The position numbers and the translations under genes were made by a program. The notes under the pieces were generated by a model that worked only from the letters and a program-made list of their open reading frames with translations, did no database searches and was not told the origin of the DNA. Shown one piece after another: positions 1 through 6,031 of a stretch of DNA of 6,031 nt; positions within the stretch are counted from its first letter, which is position 1; every line of letters starts with the position of its first letter. Origin of the DNA: Gammaproteobacteria bacterium (GTDB lineage Bacteria; Pseudomonadota; Gammaproteobacteria; Eutrophobiales; Eutrophobiaceae). The DNA is taken from positions 1-6,031 of the forward strand of contig QNEM01000134.1 in NCBI GenBank assembly GCA_003645215.1, read 5' to 3'.

Positions 1-1496
1 TCGGTTACTGATATTTGTACCTCTTCTGCATCAGTAGCTCGCACCATTACAAGAATATGGCCTTCACTTGTAAACTTGATTGCATTACTGATCAGATTAA
101 GAATGATTTGTCTGAGTCGGGCCGAATCACCAGAGCGCAGCATGTTTGATTTTGGTTCGAAATCACTAATTAGTTCAACATGATTCTCAGCTGCCTTGAC
201 GGCATAAATTTCAACCGATTCTTCTATAACATCAAGCAAATTAAAAGGCATATGTTCTAGCACCAGTTGCTCTGCTTCAATTTTAGAAAGATCCAGTATG
301 TCATTAACCAGACTTAGCAGGGTATCCCCTGCTCTCCTGAAAACCTTGACATATTTGTCCTGATCACTGCTCAGCTTTGTCTCAGCAAGCAATTCAGCCA
401 TGCCAATAATGGCGGTAAGAGGCGTACGTATTTCATGACTCATACTTGCCAGAAAATCTGATTTCATACGCGATCCGTCAACCGCTTTATCCCTGGCTAA
501 AGCTAATTGTTTGGTCTGCTGTTTTACCTGTAATTCAATCTCTCTATTACGTTCACTCAACTCCTTTTCACGTATATCTTTTGCCCTGACTAATGCCATG
601 AGTAAAAGAGTGATGCCCAATCCAATAAACAGGGCAAGGTATATCGATTTCCGATTCACATCGGGCCAATATACGTCTTTCGATATTGATAATTTTACAG
701 AATACAAGGGGAATTGAATCGAAGCATCTTCACTGAAGCTGGATGCCAACAATCCACTTCTCTCTTCCAGTGAAGGACCGCTGGTAAATATTAATTTTCT
801 ACCACTTAGATTTGATGATTCACTATGCAAATCAACCATCAGGGTACTGGAAATATTGGAAAGTCCGACCAGTTTTTCCGGATTTATCAATAAACAAAGA
901 ATCCCCTGAGTTGAACCCGTGGAATCTTCATCATCAACTGCAGAATAGTCTTGATTCAATACAGGCTTGAACAGGATGTAATATTTATTTGACTCCAGAG
1001 TCACAACGGAAACAACAGGTTCACTACTTTCATCAGCAAGTATAAATTCCAGTACATTTTCGAAATTCTCATTCTCTATTAAATCTTGTACATCCATTGA
1101 TATTTGTGTATCACGATACCTTGAATTCACAATCTCCATATCAAGTTCTGAAGTTGCGCTATTTCCTGTTTTTTGAACATGGGAATAAAAAAGACCTTCT
1201 ATAAAATGTTGTTGTTCCAGTATTCCTATTGCTGACGATTGAAATATTTGATCATCAAAATCCTTATTTTCAGTGATTAATGATGCAACGGTATTGATAA
1301 CGTCATTGCTTACCTGGATATTATGAGCAATAACTTCCCTTATTTTGGAAGACTCAAAGGAAAACTCTCTTTTGTTCTCATCCAGGGCACTGTTCCACGC
1401 AATAAAAACCAGTGTCAGACCCAGAGCAAGGCCTGAAAGCAAAGCAACAGCATAAATCAACCAGCGAGGTGAATTGTTTTCCAGCTTATCGTCCAT
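1..1496 (-). CDS. Membrane sensor histidine kinase, probably hybrid type; C-terminus beyond window edge
   Basis: The gene starts at an ATG at 1496 and stays open to base 1, giving about 498 residues without a stop; the 3' end is missing. A short cytoplasmic N-terminus is followed by a membrane segment (about residues 12-34), a periplasmic region of roughly 250 residues (35-283) and a second membrane segment (about 284-304). Then come a charged, probably coiled-coil linker, a HisKA dimerisation domain with H box SHEIRTPLTAIIG (phosphoacceptor His354), and the start of the HATPase domain with N box LNLISNAIKF (Asn467 and Asn471). The G boxes lie outside the window. The periplasmic part resembles CHASE-type sensor domains in placement and size, but I cannot assign it firmly. 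This style of H box is common in hybrid kinases, and the adjacent HPt gene suggests a receiver domain follows off-window. The ligand is unknown. It lies 10 bases after the HPt gene, so it is probably co-transcribed. The Shine-Dalgarno match is weak (GGAAGA, about 13-14 bases upstream). Confidence 0.95.
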   Translation of the reverse strand, partial: MDDKLENNSPRWLIYAVALLSGLALGLTLVFIAWNSALDENKREFSFESSKIREVIAHNIQVSNDVINTVASLITENKDFDDQIFQSSAIGILEQQHFIEGLFYSHVQKTGNSATSELDMEIVNSRYRDTQISMDVQDLIENENFENVLEFILADESSEPVVSVVTLESNKYYILFKPVLNQDYSAVDDEDSTGSTQGILCLLINPEKLVGLSNISSTLMVDLHSESSNLSGRKLIFTSGPSLEERSGLLASSFSEDASIQFPLYSVKLSISKDVYWPDVNRKSIYLALFIGLGITLLLMALVRAKDIREKELSERNREIELQVKQQTKQLALARDKAVDGSRMKSDFLASMSHEIRTPLTAIIGMAELLAETKLSSDQDKYVKVFRRAGDTLLSLVNDILDLSKIEAEQLVLEHMPFNLLDVIEESVEIYAVKAAENHVELISDFEPKSNMLRSGDSARLRQIILNLISNAIKFTSEGHILVMVRATDAEEVQISVT

Positions 1497-1506
1497 TACT
1501 TTATTT

Positions 1507-1818
1507 TTATTCTTCCTGGTAATTAATTTCTACATTAGCAAGGTAATGTGACAGTTTTTTGATATTTTCATTAATGATCTCCAGATTGTTTTCCTTGGCA
1601 CCTTCTTCAATTGCTGCACCAAATGTCGTCATCTCATGAAATCCATAACCACCGCCAACACCTTTAAGGTTGTGGCCAACAGATCTGAGAATTTCAAAAT
1701 CTACTTCTGCAATTGCCTGTTCGAGTTTCAGTATATCTTTTTGCCGATTCTCAAGGAACCCGGGAATAAGATCTTCCAGGTCAACATCTATATTAACAAC
1801 TACCTTTTCATCGCTCAT
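1507..1818 (-). CDS. Free-standing HPt (histidine phosphotransfer) domain protein
   Basis: This is a complete 103-residue protein consisting of a single HPt domain, with no membrane segment or signal peptide. The signature HNLKGVGGGYGF at residues 49-60 contains the expected phosphoacceptor His49 and the conserved Lys-Gly. It is followed by a helix (about 61-76) that fits the four-helix HPt fold. HPt proteins carry phosphate between the receiver domain of a hybrid histidine kinase and the receiver of a response regulator. The gene lies 35 bases after the sigma-54 response regulator and 10 bases before the kinase, so it is very probably the intermediate of this three-gene relay. The ATG at 1818 is preceded by a modest Shine-Dalgarno (AGG, 9 bases away). 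The triple Gly after the HxxKG core is not the commonest HPt sequence, but it leaves the motif intact. The assignment is strong; the partner choice is inferred from gene order. Confidence 0.92.
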   Translation of the reverse strand: MSDEKVVVNIDVDLEDLIPGFLENRQKDILKLEQAIAEVDFEILRSVGHNLKGVGGGYGFHEMTTFGAAIEEGAKENNLEIINENIKKLSHYLANVEINYQEE

Positions 1819-1853
1819 TTGATAATACCTGCCATCTGTTTAATTAAAATTTA

Positions 1854-3200
1854 CTACTTGTCTTTGTTACGAAATTTTCCTGGCTCAATATTGTGGACAC
1901 CTAATAGTTTATAAAATTCTGTGCGATTTCTTCCGGCTATTTTTGCTGCATTTGCAACATGGCCAGTAGACATTTTAAGCACACTGATTAAATAGTTCTT
2001 TTCAAATTCAGACTTGGCCTCTTTCAGGGTTTTCATCTGGGTACTTCTGTCCTGTAAACCTGATTTAGCCAGACTCAAGGCAATATTTTTTGTTTTACTT
2101 AGTGTTGCGCATAATTCTATAACATTATTCAATTGCCTGATATTCCCGGGCCAATCTGCAGATATCAGATAATTTAAAGCTTCAGGTGATAATTTCTTTT
2201 TACTGGTATTGTTTGCCTGTGCAAATTGTTCCAGAAAATGATCGGCCAAAAGAGGAATATCCTCATAACGATCTGAAAGTTTCGGTATTGCCAATGTAAC
2301 AACTTTTAAACGATAGTAAAGATCTGCTCTGAAATCACCTGCTTCTACCATTGCCTCAAGATTTCTGTGTGATGCTGAAATGACCCTGACGTCGACAGGA
2401 ATGTTTTTTGTTGCGCCGACCGGACGCACCTCCATATCCTGTAACACTCTCAGCAATTTCACCTGTAAGGATAAGGGCATATCGCCGATTTCATCAAGGA
2501 AGATTGTTCCGCCACTGGCAGCCTGAAACAGTCCATCATGTTTACTTGCCGCACCTGTGAAAGCGCCTTTCTCATGTCCAAACAACTCAGATTCGAGTAA
2601 TTGTTCAGGTATAGCTCCACAATTAACACCAATAAAAGGCTTGTTTCTACGCTCGCCGGCTTCATGAATTGCCTTGGCAAAGATTTCTTTCCCTGTCCCT
2701 GTTTCACCGCTAATGAACACCGTGACACTGGTTGCAGCGACTGCCACGGCCAGATCAACCAACTCTTCCATGATATTACTTTTATAGATAATGCTATCCG
2801 AGAATTCCTTGTTCTTTTTGCCACTGGCGCTTGTAATTAAAATCTGTCCTACTTGTTCAAGCAGTTTTTCCCTGCCTATGGGTTTGGTTAAAAATGCAGC
2901 ACTGCCCATATGGGTGGCCTGCACTGCATCCCTGATTTGAGCCTGACCACTTAATATAATCACTGGAAGTAATGGCGAATTCTTATGTATGTTTTCCATT
3001 AATTGCATACCATTCATGCCCTCTCCCATAAACAAATCTGTTATCACCAGGTTGGGCATATTGTCCTGCATCTCTGCTAGTGCCTCTTCACCTGATAAAA
3101 CAGTCTTTACATCATAACCTCCGTTTTCCAATATGCTTTCAAGTAATAAAAGCATGTCTTGTTCATCATCAACAACTAATAGACGATATTCCTTTTTCAT
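1854..3200 (-). CDS. glrR: GlrR-type sigma-54-dependent response regulator
   Basis: This is a complete 448-residue NtrC-family activator. The receiver domain (about 5-120) has all key residues: acidic Asp11/Asp12, phosphoacceptor Asp55, Ser84 and Lys106. The AAA+ domain (about 135-370) has Walker A GETGTGKE (165-172), the sigma-54 contact loop GAFTGA (212-217), Walker B FLDEIGD (234-240), the arginine-finger region FRADLYYRL (290-298) and the sensor II segment WPGNIRQL (350-357). The C-terminal Fis-type helix-turn-helix (about 404-440) contains RNRTEFYKLL (424-433), which with the colinear GMQL, PVIIL, DAV.AT and FLTKP segments of the receiver matches E. coli GlrR (QseF) as I remember it. Family members bind upstream of sigma-54 promoters and open them by ATP hydrolysis once phosphorylated; E. 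coli GlrR activates glmY and rpoE. It follows glmS by 60 bases with no terminator and precedes the HPt and kinase genes. The domain assignment is very secure; orthology with GlrR is likely but not proven, since the kinase is not GlrK-like. The Shine-Dalgarno before the ATG is poor. Confidence 0.93.
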   Translation of the reverse strand: MKKEYRLLVVDDEQDMLLLLESILENGGYDVKTVLSGEEALAEMQDNMPNLVITDLFMGEGMNGMQLMENIHKNSPLLPVIILSGQAQIRDAVQATHMGSAAFLTKPIGREKLLEQVGQILITSASGKKNKEFSDSIIYKSNIMEELVDLAVAVAATSVTVFISGETGTGKEIFAKAIHEAGERRNKPFIGVNCGAIPEQLLESELFGHEKGAFTGAASKHDGLFQAASGGTIFLDEIGDMPLSLQVKLLRVLQDMEVRPVGATKNIPVDVRVISASHRNLEAMVEAGDFRADLYYRLKVVTLAIPKLSDRYEDIPLLADHFLEQFAQANNTSKKKLSPEALNYLISADWPGNIRQLNNVIELCATLSKTKNIALSLAKSGLQDRSTQMKTLKEAKSEFEKNYLISVLKMSTGHVANAAKIAGRNRTEFYKLLGVHNIEPGKFRNKDK

Positions 3201-3221
3201 TTAATCGATAGCTCGTTTAAA

Positions 3222-3227
3222 GTTATA
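3222..3227 (-). promoter_or_regulatory. Weak -10-like element between glmS and glrR
   Basis: The minus strand reads TATAAC (5 of 6 to the sigma-70 -10 consensus) in the 60-base gap between glmS and the response regulator. No good -35 lies 16-18 bases upstream; a TTGATA element exists but is only 9 bases away. It might give the signalling genes some independent transcription, or be chance in AT-rich DNA. The same gap has no hairpin followed by a T run. Confidence 0.15.
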
Positions 3228-3260
3228 CAGGTTAGTTATCAAATATAATTATTTCTACAG

Positions 3261-5093
3261 TTATTCCACCGTAACAGATTTTGCCAGATTTCTGGGTTGA
3301 TCGACATCGGCTCCCTTCAAGACTGCAATATGATAGGAAAGCAGTTGTAATGGCACAGTATAGACAATTGGAGATATATACTCATTAACCGGGGATATCT
3401 TTAATAGTTCAATATCCGCATCCGAATCAATCTCGGCACTGGTGTCAGTAATGACATAGAGTTTTCCACCCCGGGCTTTGACCTCGTGCAAATTTGATTT
3501 CAGTTTCTCCAGGAGTAAATTGTTCGGTGCTACAGCAATGACAGGCATTTCTTCATCCACCAATGCTAATGGCCCATGTTTCAATTCCCCGGCAGGATAT
3601 GCCTCTGCGTGGATATAAGAGATCTCCTTTAGCTTAAGTGCGCCCTCCATTGCCACGGGCAACATCGTACCTCTTCCCAGATAAAGCGCATGATCTTTAT
3701 TGGCAAATTGATTTGCCAGCCTGCTGATTGACTCATTGAGTTCGAGCACTGTATTTATTTTTCCAGGCACATGTTCAAGTTGGGAAACGATCTCTTTTTC
3801 AGTATCACTACCCATGCCATGTCTTCTGGCGATGGCCAGAATCAGTAACAGCAGGGAAACCAGTTGTGTTGTAAATGCCTTGGTCGATGCGACACCAATC
3901 TCTATACCTGCCCTTGTCAGAAAAACCAGTTCAGACTCACGCGTCATCGAACTCTCTGCAACATTACATATACTCAAGGTACTCAAATAACCTGATGCCT
4001 TTGCCTTTTTCAAAGCAGCCAGCGTATCTGCGGTTTCGCCAGACTGTGAAATCGTTACAAATAAAGTATTTTCCGGAACAAAGATGTCCCGGTATCTGTA
4101 TTCACTGGCAACTTCCACCTGGCATGGAACCTTGGCGAGTTCTTCCGCCCAGTATTTTGCGACCAGGCCCGCATGGTAACTGGTGCCACAGGCAACAATT
4201 TTAATCGACTCAACTTTATCAAAAACATGACTTGCTGTTTGACCAAAGGCATCTTCAACGATTAAGCCTTTATCCAGTCTTCCCTCAAGGGTATCGGTAA
4301 TGGCCGTTGGCTGTTCGTATATTTCTTTCAGCATGTAGTGTCTAAAGCCGGCCTTATCAGTACTCTCAGTAGATAATTCTGACAAGCTGACTGGTCGTTC
4401 TACGACATTAGCGTTTATATCGTATATGGTCAGGCTCTCCCGACTGATATCTGCAATATCTCCTTCCTCAAGAAAAATAAATTTTTGCGTCACAGGTAAT
4501 AGAGCGAATACATCTGAGGCAATGAAATATTCACCGATGCCAACACCAATGACTAGTGGACTACCACTTCGAGTTGCAACAATTCGATCAGGCTCACCCT
4601 TATTGATAACACCGAGTGCATAAGCACCTTCAAGAATCTTCGTTGTTTTCCGCACAGCGGCAAGCAGGTCTTCACCTTTATCAAGATAGTCGTGTATTTG
4701 ATTTACAATGACTTCACTATCTGTATCGGAGGTGAATTTGTAGCCAAGATTTATTTGTTGTTCTTTGAGTTTCTCATGATTTTCGATAATGCCATTGTGG
4801 ACTAAGGCAAGCTGATCACGACAAATATGAGGATGGGCATTCTCAATAGTAGGTTTTCCATGTGTTGCCCAGCGTGTATGGGCAATTCCTGTTTTTCCCG
4901 ATAATAGATCACCTTGCAGAGCGCGCTCAAGATCCTCGATCTTCCCGGCTACCCGGGTTCGTTCAAGCAAGTTATCACTATTAAGCACAGCGATTCCGGC
5001 AGAATCATAACCCCTGTATTCCAGGCGTCTTAAGCCTTCAAGTAAAACAGGCGTTACGTCCCTTTGTGCGACCGCGCCAACTATCCCGCACAT
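3261..5093 (-). CDS. glmS: Glutamine--fructose-6-phosphate aminotransferase (isomerizing), GlmS
   Basis: This cytoplasmic enzyme makes glucosamine-6-phosphate from fructose-6-phosphate and glutamine, the first committed step to UDP-GlcNAc for peptidoglycan and LPS. The 610-residue length is that of the family (E. coli 609). The N-terminal class II glutaminase domain begins MCGIVGAV, with nucleophile Cys2 exposed after Met removal, and carries LEYRGYDSAG, HTRWATHG and the oxyanion Asn-Gly in LVHNGIIENH. Two SIS sugar-isomerase domains follow: the first has CGTSYHAG, SQSGETADTL and STKAFTTQL; the second has AMEGALKLKEISYIHAEAY with catalytic Glu490, and GELKHGPLA with His506. The C-terminus DQPRNLAKSVTVE contains the sugar-binding Lys605. 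No catalytic residue is missing. The start must be this ATG because Cys has to be residue 2; a weak GGA lies 8 bases upstream. The gene begins 27 bases after the Sel1 lipoprotein gene and is probably co-transcribed with it. glmU, a frequent glmS neighbour in gammaproteobacteria, is not in the window. Confidence 0.98.
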   Translation of the reverse strand: MCGIVGAVAQRDVTPVLLEGLRRLEYRGYDSAGIAVLNSDNLLERTRVAGKIEDLERALQGDLLSGKTGIAHTRWATHGKPTIENAHPHICRDQLALVHNGIIENHEKLKEQQINLGYKFTSDTDSEVIVNQIHDYLDKGEDLLAAVRKTTKILEGAYALGVINKGEPDRIVATRSGSPLVIGVGIGEYFIASDVFALLPVTQKFIFLEEGDIADISRESLTIYDINANVVERPVSLSELSTESTDKAGFRHYMLKEIYEQPTAITDTLEGRLDKGLIVEDAFGQTASHVFDKVESIKIVACGTSYHAGLVAKYWAEELAKVPCQVEVASEYRYRDIFVPENTLFVTISQSGETADTLAALKKAKASGYLSTLSICNVAESSMTRESELVFLTRAGIEIGVASTKAFTTQLVSLLLLILAIARRHGMGSDTEKEIVSQLEHVPGKINTVLELNESISRLANQFANKDHALYLGRGTMLPVAMEGALKLKEISYIHAEAYPAGELKHGPLALVDEEMPVIAVAPNNLLLEKLKSNLHEVKARGGKLYVITDTSAEIDSDADIELLKISPVNEYISPIVYTVPLQLLSYHIAVLKGADVDQPRNLAKSVTVE

Positions 5094-5120
5094 AGTATTA
5101 ATCCAGAACTGTTAATACCT

Positions 5121-5609
5121 TCAGAAGTCATTTGCATCTGCCTCCAGTACATCCTCCATAATATATTCTCTCGCCTTCCTTCGAAGCACAATTTTATTAT
5201 TTGGTGAAAGTTTCGTAACCAGGGTTTCCAGGCTCGCTGCTGCTCGTGGATGTCCTTGCCTGTACGCAGCATAAAGCCATATATATGCCTTCTCAAAATC
5301 TCTTGCCAGGCCATGCCCTGATTCATACATCACCCCCAGATTTCTCTGTGCATCCGGGTGACCGGCAATAGCAGCTTTTTCATACCATTTCTTTGCCAGT
5401 AGAACATCATGCTTTACACCCAAACCAAGCAGGTAATGTATGCCCAGAAAATTTTGTGCCTCCAGATTATTTTGCTCAGCCCGGAGTTTCCATATTGGGA
5501 ATGCACTTGCATAATCCCCTTTTTCAAAAGCAATTCTGGGGTCAATTTCCTCAGCACAGGAAATCAGCATAAGCAGTGCGCAGTATACAAATAGCTTGTT
5601 AAATTCCAT
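5121..5609 (-). CDS. Small Sel1-repeat (TPR-like) lipoprotein
   Basis: With the ATG at 5609 the protein has 162 residues. It opens with a short lipoprotein signal: one Lys, a hydrophobic stretch and the lipobox LISC, with Cys18 as the lipidated residue. Ala at +2 predicts outer-membrane sorting rather than inner-membrane retention. After a degenerate repeat (about 22-50) come two good 36-residue Sel1 repeats at 51-86 and 87-122, recognisable by AQ..LG..Y..G.G and A..WY.KAA..GH. A basic, charged tail follows. Sel1 repeats are helical protein-interaction scaffolds, often in periplasmic or envelope regulators; the partner here is unknown. The frame extends upstream to an ATG at 5750, but that start would bury the lipobox behind 47 residues of non-coding character and begin upstream of the promoter candidate. 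No Shine-Dalgarno is visible before 5609. It lies first in the probable operon with glmS. An analogous role to QseG, the lipoprotein of the E. coli glrK-qseG-glrR locus, is possible but there is no visible homology. Confidence 0.85.
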   Translation of the reverse strand: MEFNKLFVYCALLMLISCAEEIDPRIAFEKGDYASAFPIWKLRAEQNNLEAQNFLGIHYLLGLGVKHDVLLAKKWYEKAAIAGHPDAQRNLGVMYESGHGLARDFEKAYIWLYAAYRQGHPRAAASLETLVTKLSPNNKIVLRRKAREYIMEDVLEADANDF

Positions 5610-5627
5610 TAGATATAGTTTTAGATT

Positions 5628-5650
5628 TAAATAATGATGATGATTATTTA
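5628..5650 (-). repeat. Inverted repeat at the probable transcription start of the lipoprotein-glmS operon
   Basis: A perfect 8-bp inverted repeat, TAAATAAT and ATTATTTA, flanks a 7-base spacer CATCATC (minus-strand reading). It begins where the candidate -10 box ends and stops 18 bases before the lipoprotein start codon. It would therefore span the transcription start and early leader. It could be an operator for a dimeric regulator or a weak leader hairpin. The arms are purely A/T, so chance occurrence is a real possibility. Confidence 0.4.
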
Positions 5651-5678
5651 TTGTATCTATACACAAACCACTTGGAAA
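5650..5678 (-). promoter_or_regulatory. Candidate sigma-70 promoter for lipoprotein-glmS operon
   Basis: The minus strand has TTTCCA (5678-5673, 4 of 6 to the -35 consensus), an ideal 17-base spacer, and TACAAT (5655-5650, 5 of 6 to the -10 consensus). Transcription would start near 5643, giving a leader of about 34 bases before the lipoprotein ATG. It is the best promoter match I found in the 246-base gap between the tRNA and the first protein gene, and would drive glmS as second gene. Read-through from the tRNA promoter is an alternative, since no terminator is apparent after the tRNA. Confidence 0.45.
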
Positions 5679-5855
5679 TGCAGGTTTCAGAGTAGTTTGG
5701 GTATGAGTGTATTCTAACTGATGTAAGACAAGGAAGGGAGTCACATTCATCTACAATAAAACTGCTTAACATGATCCAGCCAGGTGAGAATTATAATTTC
5801 TAAATGGAGTAGTTTGATTGGGAAAATGACGCTGGCAATATGGTTTAATCTTATC

Positions 5856-5932
<77 letters not shown>

Positions 5933-5940
5933 ATGTAAAA

Positions 5941-5969
5941 ATAATCTCTCGAAAAGAATACGAATTGAA
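5941..5969 (-). promoter_or_regulatory. Weak promoter candidate for tRNA-Pro
   Basis: The minus strand shows TTCAAT (5969-5964), a 17-base spacer and GATTAT (5946-5941), 8 bases before the mature tRNA 5' end. Spacing and placement fit a stable-RNA promoter with a very short leader, but the hexamers match poorly (3 of 6 and 4 of 6). The true promoter could lie further upstream, in the remaining 60 bases or beyond the window. Confidence 0.25.
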
Positions 5970-6031
5970 AAGCAAAGACCTGACCATTAACTGGTGAAAT
6001 ATTTCTAAATCTATCTTCTCAGAATATCTAA

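Noticed and set aside
511..717. Plus-strand open frame opposite the sensor kinase.
   Set aside because: It overlaps the second membrane segment and linker of a clearly coding kinase on the other strand and has no recognisable features of its own.
2459..2840. Open frames overlapping the AAA+ domain of the response regulator on both strands.
   Set aside because: The sigma-54 activator frame carries every conserved motif through this region; the alternatives have none.
3736..4623. Plus-strand open frames opposite glmS (for example 3736-3990, 3875-4204 and 4426-4623).
   Set aside because: They lie entirely antisense to a conserved, intact glmS, and their translations show no recognisable motif; they are frame shadows.
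5094..5120. glmS ribozyme or other leader riboswitch ahead of glmS.
   Set aside because: Only 27 bases separate glmS from the preceding gene, far too few for the glmS ribozyme, which is also typical of Gram-positive bacteria.
5610..5750. In-frame upstream extension of the lipoprotein gene starting at the ATG at 5750 (209 residues).
   Set aside because: The extra 47 residues have no domain character, run through the candidate promoter and inverted repeat, and would place the lipobox internally where it could not be processed.
5763..5779. Possible sigma-54 promoter on the minus strand upstream of the lipoprotein gene (GG and GC spaced by exactly 10 bases), tempting because a sigma-54 activator is in the operon.
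   Set aside because: Only the invariant GG and GC plus a few bases match; the -12 element reads AAGC rather than TTGC and the -24 element lacks the usual CAC. No TGTC-N10-GACA GlrR-type site was seen nearby. It is too weak to list.
5780..5855. Factor-independent terminator after tRNA-Pro, and a 10-bp A/T palindrome (AATTATAATT) in the same stretch.
   Set aside because: No G+C-rich hairpin followed by a T run is present, and the palindrome is purely A/T and short enough to be chance.

Overview
The window looks like part of a gammaproteobacterial chromosome. It is AT-rich (about 40% G+C by eye), with short intergenic gaps. The GlmS and sigma-54 regulator proteins align closely, from memory, with Escherichia coli GlmS and GlrR, and the tRNA gene encodes its own CCA end. 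I cannot name the genus. Every gene I can support lies on the minus strand, so the window is read from right to left.

Layout in transcription order. (1) 6031-5933: upstream region of a tRNA gene, with only a weak promoter candidate. (2) 5932-5856: tRNA-Pro with anticodon GGG. (3) 5855-5610: 246 bases without a convincing gene; they hold a plausible promoter (5678-5650) abutting an 8-bp inverted repeat (5650-5628). (4) 5609-5121: a small Sel1-repeat lipoprotein. (5) 5093-3261: glmS, glucosamine-6-phosphate synthase, complete. (6) 3200-1854: a GlrR-type sigma-54-dependent response regulator, complete. (7) 1818-1507: a free-standing HPt phosphotransfer protein. (8) 1496 to beyond base 1: a membrane sensor histidine kinase with a large periplasmic domain, cut off by the window edge inside its ATP-binding domain.

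The five protein genes have gaps of only 27, 60, 35 and 10 bases, and I see no factor-independent terminator between them, so they are probably one transcription unit. The first half makes a probable outer-membrane lipoprotein and the enzyme that starts amino-sugar (peptidoglycan and LPS) synthesis. The second half is a signalling module: kinase, HPt and sigma-54 activator. The linkage is suggestive because in E. coli GlrR (with kinase GlrK and lipoprotein QseG) activates the small RNA GlmY, whose end effect is more GlmS. Here a GlrR-like regulator, a lipoprotein and glmS sit together, but the kinase/HPt pair looks like a multistep phosphorelay rather than GlrK. The functional link is an inference from gene order and family knowledge.
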